From assembly GCA_903837125.1 (NCBI GenBank), contig CAILTG010000082.1:1-41922 (forward strand): a stretch of DNA of 41,922 nt, written 5' to 3'. Position 1 is the stretch's first letter, and the number at the start of each line of letters is the position of its first letter. The stretch is from Candidatus Magasanikiibacteriota bacterium. Lineage in GTDB: Bacteria > Patescibacteriota > Patescibacteriia > Magasanikbacterales > UBA922. The notes below the pieces were generated by a model. The model had not been told where the DNA came from, did not search any database, and saw only the letters and a program-made list of their open reading frames with translations. This document shows, piece after piece, positions 11,545 through 19,944 of the stretch. The translations under genes were made by a program, and so were the position numbers.

Positions 11545-12090
11545 ATGGCCAAACAAACCTTAAACCTTGGACGCCGCTGGTATGTGCTCCACACTTACTC
11601 TGGCTACGAGGAAAATGTAAAACGCAACTTAGAACAACGTATTGAATCTTTTGACATGCAAGAAAAAATCTTCAATGTCATGGTACCTAAAGAAAAAAAG
11701 ATTAAAATTAAAAATGGCAAACGTACTTTGGTGGAAGAAAAAATCTTTCCTGGTTACGTGCTAGTAGAAATGTTGGTAACTGATGATTCTTGGTACGTGG
11801 TTAGAAATACTCCAAATGTAACTGGTTTTATTGGTTCTGGAACCACTCCTACACCAATTGATGGCAAAGAAATGGATGCTTTACAAAAACGCATGGTGGT
11901 AGAAGAACCTAGTCACAAAATTGATGTGGAAGTTGATGATCCAGTTAAAATTACTGATGGTCCATTTAAAAACTTTGAAGGAAAAGTTTCCAATGTTGAT
12001 GAAACCCGCGGTAAAATTAAAGTACTAGTTTCCATGTTTGGCCGAGAAACTCCAGTGGAATTAGATGCCCTACAGGTTAAGAAAATTTAA
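11545..12090 (+). CDS. nusG: Transcription termination/antitermination protein NusG
   Basis: WYVLHTYSGYEENVKRNLEQRIES, FPGYVLVEMLVTDDSWYVVRNTPNVTGFIG, KOW segment DPVKITDGPFKNFEGKV. Confidence 0.96.
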   Translation: MAKQTLNLGRRWYVLHTYSGYEENVKRNLEQRIESFDMQEKIFNVMVPKEKKIKIKNGKRTLVEEKIFPGYVLVEMLVTDDSWYVVRNTPNVTGFIGSGTTPTPIDGKEMDALQKRMVVEEPSHKIDVEVDDPVKITDGPFKNFEGKVSNVDETRGKIKVLVSMFGRETPVELDALQVKKI

Positions 12091-12179
12091 TATAATAATT
12101 TGTAAGATTGTTTGCTTCTAAAGAGCGCTTCTAAACAATTTTAAAAATTAAAAATTAAAAATTAAAAATTTTCAAATAT

Positions 12180-12602
12180 ATGGCTAAAAAATTAATCACC
12201 CAAATCAAACTACAAATTCCCGGCGGAGCAGCTAATCCAGCGCCACCGGTTGGACCAGCACTTGGTCAACATGGCGTAAATATCCAAGCTTTTTGCAAAG
12301 AATTTAATGAAAAAACTCAAGATAAAAAAGGCGAAGTAGTACCAATCGTTATTAGTGTTTTTGAAGATCGCACATTTTCTTTTATCATGAAAGTGGCTCC
12401 AGCTTCAGAATTAATTAAAAAAGCGGCTGGTATTAAATCCGGAGCGCACAATGCATTGAAAGAAAAAGTAGGCAAAATTAGCAAAGCCAAATTACGTGAA
12501 ATTGCTGAAAAGAAAATGCCCGACATGAATTGCCACACCATAGAAGCAGCCATGAAAACTTTAGAAGGTACTGCTAGACAAATGGGTGTGACGGTTGAAT
12601 AA
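12180..12602 (+). CDS. rplK: 50S ribosomal protein L11
   Basis: [37 protein letters not shown]. Confidence 0.97.
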   Translation: MAKKLITQIKLQIPGGAANPAPPVGPALGQHGVNIQAFCKEFNEKTQDKKGEVVPIVISVFEDRTFSFIMKVAPASELIKKAAGIKSGAHNALKEKVGKISKAKLREIAEKKMPDMNCHTIEAAMKTLEGTARQMGVTVE

Positions 12603-12625
12603 GAACCACTAAATCTACACAAATA

Positions 12626-12657
12626 AACAAAACTCGCCAAAACTGGCGAGTTTTGTT
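12626..12657. terminator. Terminator downstream of rplK
   Basis: AACAAAACTCGCC-AAAACT-GGCGAGTTTTGTT, near-perfect hairpin with T-rich end. Confidence 0.85.
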
Positions 12658-12708
12658 ATAATAAGACCATAATTTACAATTTGAAATAAAAAATTAAAAA
12701 TTATCACT

Positions 12709-13146
12709 ATGTCCTCCACCAAAAACATCATCCGCAACATCTATCTATATATCGTAACTCTTATTGGTTTAGTAATGTTAGTTATTGCTTTAGTTGATTT
12801 AATTCAACTAGGATTAAAAACTTGGATTTTTACTTTGGCTGACCAACAAGATACTTATCAATCAATACCAACAACCCCTTATGGTATAAAAAATATTAGC
12901 ACTACTAATTTACAAAATGCCACATCTACCAATTTAACTATTGAAGACCGCCAAGCTTTTGAACAATGGAAAAATGATTATCAAAACTGGGAAACTAATA
13001 CCAAAAATATTGATCAGAAAAAAGCCCAAAAACAACGTGACGCAGTGCGAGACATTGCTTTACTCATTGTCGGTTTAGGACTATTTTTGAGTCATGGCTA
13101 TGTGGTTAGGAAAGATAGAAAATTAGAACTTCAAAATGTTAATTAA
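12709..13146 (+). CDS. Small two-TM membrane protein
   Basis: 145 aa; hydrophobic segments at both ends. Confidence 0.65.
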   Translation: MSSTKNIIRNIYLYIVTLIGLVMLVIALVDLIQLGLKTWIFTLADQQDTYQSIPTTPYGIKNISTTNLQNATSTNLTIEDRQAFEQWKNDYQNWETNTKNIDQKKAQKQRDAVRDIALLIVGLGLFLSHGYVVRKDRKLELQNVN

Positions 13147-13193
13147 AATTTATTAATTAAAAATTGTTTAAAAATTGAAAATTAAAAATTATT

Positions 13194-14135
13194 ATGAAAT
13201 CACCCACTTTTTCCAAATCAAAAATTGCCATTATCGGTGCCGGAGCTGTTGGTTCCACAGCCGCTTATGTAGCCACTTTAAAAAATCTAGCAGCCGAAAT
13301 TATTTTAATTGATGTTAATGAACAAAAAGAGGCTGGCGAAGTAATGGATATTGCCGACGGCTTATGTTTTGTGGAAACTGGTTGCATAAAAGGCGCTGAT
13401 TTTAAAGACGCTCGTGATGCTGACATTATTGTAATCACTGCCGGACTGGCACAAAAACCTGGAGAAACCCGTTTGGATTTAGTGAAAAAAAATTCAGCCA
13501 TTTTAAAATCCATTTTTAAACAAATCGGTAAATTAAAATCCAGCGCCATTATTATAATGGTAGCCAATCCAGTAGATATTCTTACTTATTTTGCCCAAGA
13601 ATTGAGCGGTCTGCCCAAAAATCAAGTTTTTGGCTCAGGCACCGGACTTGATACTGCCCGTTTAAGAACCGACTTAGGAGATTACCTAAAAGTCAACCCT
13701 AAAAGTATTCATGGTTATGTAATGGGTGAACATGGAGACAGCGAATTTGTAGCCTGGAGTACGGTAGAAGTTGGTGGTATACCTATTGCCAAAACAAAAA
13801 TGATTAACAAAAAAACACTTAAGGATATTGAAATAAAAGTAAAAAAAGAGGCCTATGAGATCATTAATCGCAAAGGAGCCACCTTTTATGGAATTGGCCT
13901 AGTAATCGCTGAAATTATTGAAGCTGTATTAATGAATCAACATAAAATTATGCCAATTTCTAGTCGTTTGACCAATTACAATGGTGTTAATGATGTTTGT
14001 TTGGGTGCCCCAACAGTCATTGGCCGTTCCGGAGTAGAAAAAGTTTGGCCAGTAGAATTATCGTCTTCCGAAAAAAACAAATTCAAAAAATCGGCAGAGA
14101 CTTTAAAAAATTACCTGAAACAAGCAATGGAATAA
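13194..14135 (+). CDS. ldh: L-lactate dehydrogenase
   Basis: IIGAGAVGSTAAY, AGLAQKPGETRLDLV (Gln before KPGETR, as in LDH rather than MDH), GSGTGLDTARLR, GYVMGEHGDSEF. Confidence 0.88.
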   Translation: MKSPTFSKSKIAIIGAGAVGSTAAYVATLKNLAAEIILIDVNEQKEAGEVMDIADGLCFVETGCIKGADFKDARDADIIVITAGLAQKPGETRLDLVKKNSAILKSIFKQIGKLKSSAIIIMVANPVDILTYFAQELSGLPKNQVFGSGTGLDTARLRTDLGDYLKVNPKSIHGYVMGEHGDSEFVAWSTVEVGGIPIAKTKMINKKTLKDIEIKVKKEAYEIINRKGATFYGIGLVIAEIIEAVLMNQHKIMPISSRLTNYNGVNDVCLGAPTVIGRSGVEKVWPVELSSSEKNKFKKSAETLKNYLKQAME

Positions 14136-14144
14136 ATTAATTTT

Positions 14145-14978
14145 ATGAAAAAATTATTTTTGCTAACAGCTATTTTTCTGTTAACCCTGTTAGTCAATGG
14201 CTGCAGCTCCAGCTCCCCAAATCAAAAACTAGTAACTTCAACAACCGAAAAAACTAACGGAGTAACCAACACCACTCTAACTGTTAGCAGTACTGACTTT
14301 TGTAAAAATCACGGCTACGAAATAATTATCCGCTTTGACAAAGACACCCAAGGCTCCAAAATTTTTTGTCGCTTCCCCGATAAAAAAGAATGTGTGGCCA
14401 ACGACTTCCAAAAAGGAATTTGTACCCCTGAAAAAGGAGCCGTCTATTATGTTTTAAAATCAACACCGGTTTATAATTGCCAAAAAGCTGATCCTCCAGT
14501 CTGTGGCACTGACGGAAAAAATTACGTCAACCATTGCGGTGCCGACTTAGCAAATATTCCTATCAGCCATCTTGGCTCTTGTGGTACTATCATTAGTTTT
14601 AGCGAAAATACCACTGATTTTATAGACAATAAAATTGGTCCACTGCCTGTTATCACCTCATCTTCTACACCTATTGAAAAATCAGAAAATATAGTTAAAA
14701 TCACTTCTACTCTTCCCGATTGGCTAAAAACCGCTGGTGATATTATTAAATCACAATCAAAAAGTAGCCCATCAGCATATATTAAAAAATGTAATTCAGG
14801 CGCCGGAACTTTGTATTACCAAGTAGATTCCTGCCCCAATTGTTTTTCCACTCTTTATCAAGAAAATGGTGAAGTAATTTGTTACCCAAACCATGATCTT
14901 ACCCACAATTGCCCAGTTAATTTTAATATAAATAATTCAAAAAATGATTGCACTACTGTCTGGGTGGACAACCGCTAA
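14145..14978 (+). CDS. Lipoprotein with DUF333-like and Kazal-like domains
   Basis: Signal and lipobox LVNGC; FCKNHGYEIIIRFDKDTQGSKIFCRFPDKKECVANDFQKGIC (DUF333-like); CQKADPPVCGTDGKNYVNHCGADLANIPISHLGSC (Kazal-like). Confidence 0.75.
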   Translation: MKKLFLLTAIFLLTLLVNGCSSSSPNQKLVTSTTEKTNGVTNTTLTVSSTDFCKNHGYEIIIRFDKDTQGSKIFCRFPDKKECVANDFQKGICTPEKGAVYYVLKSTPVYNCQKADPPVCGTDGKNYVNHCGADLANIPISHLGSCGTIISFSENTTDFIDNKIGPLPVITSSSTPIEKSENIVKITSTLPDWLKTAGDIIKSQSKSSPSAYIKKCNSGAGTLYYQVDSCPNCFSTLYQENGEVICYPNHDLTHNCPVNFNINNSKNDCTTVWVDNR

Positions 14979-15040
14979 CCACTAACTTAAACCAGCATCT
15001 CACAAGATTCGTGTGTATTCGTATTAAGTTTAGTGTCTCC

Positions 15041-15069
15041 TTGACACTTTATAAAAAATAATGTATAAA
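15041..15069 (+). promoter_or_regulatory. Promoter for rplA
   Basis: TTGACA (15041-15046), 17-nt spacer, TATAAA (15064-15069). Confidence 0.75.
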
Positions 15070-15070
15070 T

Positions 15071-15133
15071 ATAGCACCCGAAAATGGGTGCTATTAATAT
15101 GTGGGACCTTGAACACTCAAGGGATTGAACCAC
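15071..15133 (+). ncRNA. Candidate structured leader of rplA with L1-binding-like motif
   Basis: 5' hairpin ATAGCACCC-GAAAAT-GGGTGCTAT, then GUGG-GA-CCUUGA-ACAC-UCAAGG-GAUUGAA-CCAC (15101-15133). Confidence 0.6.
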
Positions 15134-15213
15134 TAACAACATAATACACATAATAAAATACACAATAAACAAATTGTATTTTAATCCATGTATATTGTAT
15201 CTTGTAAAATTGT

Positions 15214-15894
15214 ATGTCTAAAAGAATGGACGCGCTCAATGCTAAAGTAGACAAAAATAAAGCCTACACCATTGTTGACGCAGTTAAACTGGTAAAAGAA
15301 ACTAGTAATGTTAAATTCGATTCCTCGGTTGAAGTTCATGTCAAATTAGGTATTGACATTAAAAAAAGTGACCAACAAATTAGATCCACCGTGGCCTTGC
15401 CTCATGGCACTGGCAAAAGCAAAACTATAGCCGCTTTTGTAGGACCAAATGATGAAAAAATAGCCAAAGAAGCTGGAGCTGACTTGGTTTATGGTGAAGA
15501 TGATATTAAAAAAATTAAAGATACTGGTAAAATTGATTTTGAAATTGCCGTGGCCACTTTAGAAATGATGCCAAAAATGGCTGCTTGTGCCAAAATTCTT
15601 GGTCCAAAAGGTTTGATGCCTAGTCCTAAAACTGAAACTGTGGGACCAGATATTAAAAAAATAATCACCGCCTTAAAAAAAGGTAAAGCTGCTTTTAAAA
15701 ATGATGATACTGGAAATATTCACCAAGTTATTGGCAAAGTAAGTTTCAGCGAAGAACAACTAAAAGACAATTTACAAGCATTTTTAGATGCCTTACTAAA
15801 AGCCAAACCAAAATCTGCCAAAGGTACCTACATCCAAGCACTCTACCTTACCTCTGCCATGGGACCAAGCATTAAATTACAAATTTCTCAATAA
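15214..15894 (+). CDS. rplA: 50S ribosomal protein L1
   Basis: FDSSVEVHVKLGIDIKKSDQQIRSTVALPHGTGK, PKMAACAKILGPKGLMPSPKTETVG. Confidence 0.97.
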   Translation: MSKRMDALNAKVDKNKAYTIVDAVKLVKETSNVKFDSSVEVHVKLGIDIKKSDQQIRSTVALPHGTGKSKTIAAFVGPNDEKIAKEAGADLVYGEDDIKKIKDTGKIDFEIAVATLEMMPKMAACAKILGPKGLMPSPKTETVGPDIKKIITALKKGKAAFKNDDTGNIHQVIGKVSFSEEQLKDNLQAFLDALLKAKPKSAKGTYIQALYLTSAMGPSIKLQISQ

Positions 15895-15913
15895 AATAAC
15901 AAAATTCTTCCCC

Positions 15914-15943
15914 ACACCCTCACATAATTGAGGGTGTTTTTTT
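15914..15943 (+). terminator. rplA terminator
   Basis: ACACCCTCA-CATAAT-TGAGGGTGTTTTTTT. Confidence 0.88.
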
Positions 15944-16003
15944 CGTACTTGCGCCATGGTTCTTTTTTTGCTAAAATTCAACTGTAATTTTAACTACAAT
16001 TTT

Positions 16004-16507
16004 ATGGCTGATCCAACTAACACTTACACTCGTCCCACGTGGGATGAATATTTTTTAAAACTGGCCATGTTAGCATCCGAGCGAGCCACTTGCCCCCGCA
16101 TGCATTGTGGCTGTATTTTAGTTAAAGACAAAAATGTCGTAGCCACAGGATATAACGGCTCAATTCCTGGCGATGAACACTGTGAAGACGTTGGTTGTTT
16201 GGTAATTAATAATCATTGTGAACGCACAATCCACGCTGAAATGAACGCTTTAACCCAGGCGGCCAAACGAGGCCACTCAGTAGATGAGGCAACTGCCTAT
16301 GTCACCAATATGTCTTGTACCAATTGTGCCAAAGCCTTAATCGCCGCTGGAATAAAAAGGATTGTTATATTTTCCGATTTTCATGATACTTTGGCAGTTG
16401 ATTTCTTTAACAAAGCCGGAGTTAAAATTGACAAACTACCCATGCCAGCCTGCAATATCTGCTATGATCTTAAAAATTATTCTTCGGCCAAGCCACTAGT
16501 TAAATAA
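16004..16507 (+). CDS. dCMP/cytidine deaminase family protein
   Basis: RPTWDEYFLKLAMLASERATCPRMHCGCILVKD, HAEMNAL, MSCTNCAKALIAAG; ATG 16004 preferred over the 15956 ORF start. Confidence 0.88.
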   Translation: MADPTNTYTRPTWDEYFLKLAMLASERATCPRMHCGCILVKDKNVVATGYNGSIPGDEHCEDVGCLVINNHCERTIHAEMNALTQAAKRGHSVDEATAYVTNMSCTNCAKALIAAGIKRIVIFSDFHDTLAVDFFNKAGVKIDKLPMPACNICYDLKNYSSAKPLVK

Positions 16508-16517
16508 GCCTAAAGAT

Positions 16518-17078
16518 ATGCCAAGCAATAAAATAATTTTAGGTATTATTGGTAGAAATGCTGGAGGAAAAACTACTGCTACCGAGTATCTTATAAAAAA
16601 ATATCAAGCTGTATCACTACGTTTTTCTGATCCTTTAAAAGATGTGCTAGTTAGATTGCGTTTAGAAACTAACCGGCCAAATTTCCAAACCCTATCAACA
16701 ATTTTAAGACAAAATTTCAGTGAAGACATTTTATCCAAAATAATTGCCCAAGATGTAATTGATTGCCAGGCCAAAATAATTATCACTGAAGGGGTAAGAA
16801 GACCAAGCGATATTACTTATTTAAGTAAAATACCCGGATTTTATTTAATTTCAATTGAAACCGAACAAAAAACTAGATTTGCCAGAACCAAAAATAGAAC
16901 CGAAAAAACTGATGATCAAAATAAAACCTGGGAAGAATTTTTAAGCGAAGATAACAAAGAATCCGAACAAAAAATCGAGGAAATTGCTAAGCAAGCCAAA
17001 CTTCATATTGATAATAATGGCAGTTTAGAAAATTTATATAAACAATTAGCTGAGTTAATAATCAAATTAAATAATTAG
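16518..17078 (+). CDS. P-loop NMP/dNMP kinase-like protein
   Basis: Walker A GRNAGGKTT; LRFSDPLKDVLVRLRLETN; position between dCMP deaminase and dut. Confidence 0.65.
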   Translation: MPSNKIILGIIGRNAGGKTTATEYLIKKYQAVSLRFSDPLKDVLVRLRLETNRPNFQTLSTILRQNFSEDILSKIIAQDVIDCQAKIIITEGVRRPSDITYLSKIPGFYLISIETEQKTRFARTKNRTEKTDDQNKTWEEFLSEDNKESEQKIEEIAKQAKLHIDNNGSLENLYKQLAELIIKLNN

Positions 17079-17107
17079 TATAATTAGAGTCGTCAAATTA
17101 GTGAACT

Positions 17108-17530
17108 ATGAAAGTAAAAATAAAACGCATTGATAAATCACTCCCCTTACCAGAATACCACACCCCTGGTGCTGTGGCTTTTGATTTATACAGTCGAATT
17201 GACATGACTATTCTTCCCCAGGCTATTGAAAAAATGCCGACTAACATTATAGTTGCTATCCCTTCTGGATATGTTTTAGAAATCAAAGACCGTTCTAGTG
17301 CAATGCAGAAAAAAGGGCTTTTGTGCACAGTGGGATATATTGATCAAGATTATTGTGGGGATGAAGATGAAATATTGCTTCAAGTTTATAATATTACTAA
17401 TAATCCTGTCAAAATAGAAAAGGGCGAACGAGTGGGCCAAGCAGTATTTATTAAAATTGACACAGCTGAGTGGGAAGAAACTGATAAAATGGCAGACAAA
17501 AGCCGAGGAGGATTTGGGACAACAGGCTAA
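17108..17530 (+). CDS. dut: dUTP diphosphatase-like protein
   Basis: PLPEYHTPGAVAFDLYS, KDRSSAMQKKGLLCTVGYIDQDYCGDE, KGERVGQAVF, SRGGFGTTG. Confidence 0.88.
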   Translation: MKVKIKRIDKSLPLPEYHTPGAVAFDLYSRIDMTILPQAIEKMPTNIIVAIPSGYVLEIKDRSSAMQKKGLLCTVGYIDQDYCGDEDEILLQVYNITNNPVKIEKGERVGQAVFIKIDTAEWEETDKMADKSRGGFGTTG

Positions 17531-17619
17531 CCATAACAATAGACAAAATACATGGAAAAAAAATACAACAATATTTTACTCCATGTATGTTATTATGTGT
17601 ATATTGTATTTTATTTTAT

Positions 17620-18492
17620 ATGCAATCATATTTAGACATTGTTAAAAAAATCTTAGAAAAAGGTGAAAAAAAAGCTGACCGTACTGGCACTGGCACTTTA
17701 GCAATTGCCGGCGCTATGTTTGAACATGACATGGCAAACGGTTTTCCTCTTTTAACAACAAAAAAAATGCCTTTTAAAGTAATGGCCACTGAATTAGAAT
17801 TTTTTATCAAAGGCCTTACGGACAAACAATGGCTAAAAGACAGAAACTGTCATATTTGGGATGAGTGGTGTTCACCCAAAAAAGTATCTTATGCCCATGA
17901 TGAAGACACACTGAAAAAGATGGCCGAAGAAAGAGACTTGGGGCCAATTTATGGTTTTCAGTGGCGACATTTTAATGCACCCTACTATGATTTCGCCACC
18001 GATTATTCAGGACAAGGTATTGACCAACTTAAACATGTTGTGGAAGAAATAAAAAAAGACCCCAAAGACCGTCGCATGATTGTGATGGCCTGGAACCCCT
18101 GCATGCTAGACCAAATGGCTCTTCCACCCTGTCATTATGGCTTTCAAATAACAGTAATTAATGGCCGGCTAAATTTACTTTGGAATCAACGCTCAGTAGA
18201 CACTATGTTAGGACTACCTTTTAATATTTCTAGCTATGCTCTACTTTTACATTTGCTAGCCAAAGAAACCAGTTTAAAAGAAGGAAAACTGGTTGGTTTT
18301 TTGTCTGATGTACATATTTATTTAAATCATCTAGATGGTGCTAAAGAACAACTAACACGAGATCCCAATGTCTATCCCCTGCCTCAAATCGTAACAGAAA
18401 ATTTTACTTCTATTTTTGCTTGGCAAGCGAGTGACACAAAATTAATAAACTACCAATCACACCCTTCAATCAAGTTTGAAATCGCCGTTTGA
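17620..18492 (+). CDS. thyA: Thymidylate synthase ThyA
   Basis: ADRTGTGTL, FPLLTTKKMPFKVMATELEFFIKG, PKDRRMIVMAWNPCMLDQMALPPCHYGFQ, QRSVDTMLGLPFNISSYALLL. Confidence 0.95.
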   Translation: MQSYLDIVKKILEKGEKKADRTGTGTLAIAGAMFEHDMANGFPLLTTKKMPFKVMATELEFFIKGLTDKQWLKDRNCHIWDEWCSPKKVSYAHDEDTLKKMAEERDLGPIYGFQWRHFNAPYYDFATDYSGQGIDQLKHVVEEIKKDPKDRRMIVMAWNPCMLDQMALPPCHYGFQITVINGRLNLLWNQRSVDTMLGLPFNISSYALLLHLLAKETSLKEGKLVGFLSDVHIYLNHLDGAKEQLTRDPNVYPLPQIVTENFTSIFAWQASDTKLINYQSHPSIKFEIAV

Positions 18493-18506
18493 CTTACCAA
18501 CTTTTT

Positions 18507-18621
18507 AAATTTCTAATTCACCTAATATCTAATTCACCTAATAAAATTTACAATGTCCAATTTTAAAATTTAATAATTGGATATTTTATTAGAAATTAGG
18601 TGAATTAGATAATTAGAAATT
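18507..18621. repeat. Inverted-repeat spacer, AATTCACCTAAT/ATTAGGTGAATT family
   Basis: Left arm CTAATTCACCTAATAAAAT, right arm ATTTTATTAGAAATTAGGTGAATTAG; second copy at 28576-28692. Confidence 0.85.
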
Positions 18622-18644
18622 GAACAACTTATTTAGAATACTTT

Positions 18645-19136
18645 ATGTTTTCATTGATCGCAGCTGTAGCTGATAATAACTGTATAGGAATTAAGAATCG
18701 CATTCCTTGGAACATTCCTGAGGATTTTCAATATTTTAAAAAAACTACTTTAGGAAAAACTTGCTTAATGGGCCAGGCTACTTTTGAATCAATTATTGGA
18801 TACCTAGGTAAACCATTACCTGGAAGAAAAACTGTGGTCTTGAGCCGTGACCCAAATTTCAAAGTACCCACAGGCGTGAGAGTATTTAATGATTTAGATA
18901 AAGCCTTTGCTGAACTTAAAGATGAAGACGTTTTTATTTGTGGTGGCGCTTCAATTTATAAACAAACCATTAACCGAGTAGATATTTTATATATTACCCA
19001 TGTTCACCAAATAATTGACGGTGATACTTTCTTCCCGAAAATTGATAAGAATATGTGGCATGAAGTGTGGCGAGAAGATCATAAAGGGTTTAGTTTTGTG
19101 ATTTATCGTCGTATAATCTCGAACCCCTCAGGGTGA
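18645..19136 (+). CDS. folA: Dihydrofolate reductase
   Basis: FSLIAAVADNNCIGIKNRIPWNIPEDFQYFKKTTLG, LPGRKTVVLSRD, VFICGGASIYKQ. Confidence 0.94.
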   Translation: MFSLIAAVADNNCIGIKNRIPWNIPEDFQYFKKTTLGKTCLMGQATFESIIGYLGKPLPGRKTVVLSRDPNFKVPTGVRVFNDLDKAFAELKDEDVFICGGASIYKQTINRVDILYITHVHQIIDGDTFFPKIDKNMWHEVWREDHKGFSFVIYRRIISNPSG

Positions 19137-19232
19137 GAGATCCCTTTTCAAGAAAAGTAAATTGCATAAAAAAAATAATTTTATTAAAATTTTCTGAGCG
19201 TTAAAAAGGGATTTCTCGCTTCGCTCGGAATT
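19117..19232. repeat. Inverted-repeat element, copy 1 (CGAACCC..GGGTGAGAxATCCCTTT)
   Basis: Left arm TCTCGAACCCCTCAGGGTGAGAGATCCCTTTT, right arm AAAAAGGGATTTCTCGC; near-copy at 24914-25032. Confidence 0.75.
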
Positions 19233-19241
19233 ACCAACTAT

Positions 19242-19922
19242 ATGAAAAAGGGCCTATTCATCATGATTGAAGGTACCGACGGTTCAGGCAAAAGCTTGCA
19301 AACCGAACTTTTGGTTAAGCACTTAAAAAAAGCCAAACAAAAAGTAGAACAAATCAGTTTTCCACAATACGGTAAAAAAAGTGCTGGCATGATTGAAGAT
19401 TATTTAAATGGTAAATTCGGTACAGCCAAAGAAGTTGGACCCTACCGTGCCTCTATTTTTTATGCAATTGATCGTTATGCTGCTGCTCCCCAAATAAAAA
19501 CTTGGCTTGCTCAAAATAAAATAGTAATTGCCAATCGCTATGTGGCCTCTAATATGGGACACCAAGGCGGTAAAATAGCTAATCTAAAAGAAAGAAAAAA
19601 GTACTTTGATTGGAATTATAATTTGGAATATAAAATCTTCGGCATTCCCAAACCAGACGTGAATTTGATATTACATGTCACCCCAAAAATTTCCCAAAAA
19701 CTGATCGATAAAAAAGGAGCTCGTGAATATTTACACGGTAAAAAACGTGACATTCATGAAGCTGACTTAAACCACCTAAAAGATGCCGAGCAAGCCTATA
19801 TAAATATCACCAAGTTATATCCTGAATTCAAACTTATTGAATGTGTAAAAAACGGACAAATTTTACCTCCAGAGCAAATACATGCTATAATATCTAAAGA
19901 AATACAAAAATATCTCAAATAA
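19242..19922 (+). CDS. tmk: Thymidylate kinase
   Basis: FIMIEGTDGSGKSLQTELL, RYVASNMGHQGGKI, 226 aa. Confidence 0.92.
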   Translation: MKKGLFIMIEGTDGSGKSLQTELLVKHLKKAKQKVEQISFPQYGKKSAGMIEDYLNGKFGTAKEVGPYRASIFYAIDRYAAAPQIKTWLAQNKIVIANRYVASNMGHQGGKIANLKERKKYFDWNYNLEYKIFGIPKPDVNLILHVTPKISQKLIDKKGAREYLHGKKRDIHEADLNHLKDAEQAYINITKLYPEFKLIECVKNGQILPPEQIHAIISKEIQKYLK

Positions 19923-19944
19923 TACCTATCTTAATAATAAATAT

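Noticed and set aside
13265-13567. Minus-strand ORF of 100 aa
   Set aside because: Fully antisense to ldh; no family signature.
15101-15133. Possible antisense tRNA T-arm (GGTTCAATCC on the minus strand)
   Set aside because: No cloverleaf can be drawn around it; it fits a ribosomal-protein leader hairpin better.
14987-15172. Minus-strand ORF of 61 aa
   Set aside because: Lies over the rplA promoter and leader hairpins; better explained as regulatory DNA.
17457-17645. Plus-strand ORF of 62 aa
   Set aside because: Overlaps the dut 3' end and a repeat spacer before thyA; no plausible domain.
18507-18621. Possible CRISPR-like array from repeated AATTCACCTAAT words
   Set aside because: Repeats are inverted arms of a palindrome with no regular spacers and no cas genes nearby.
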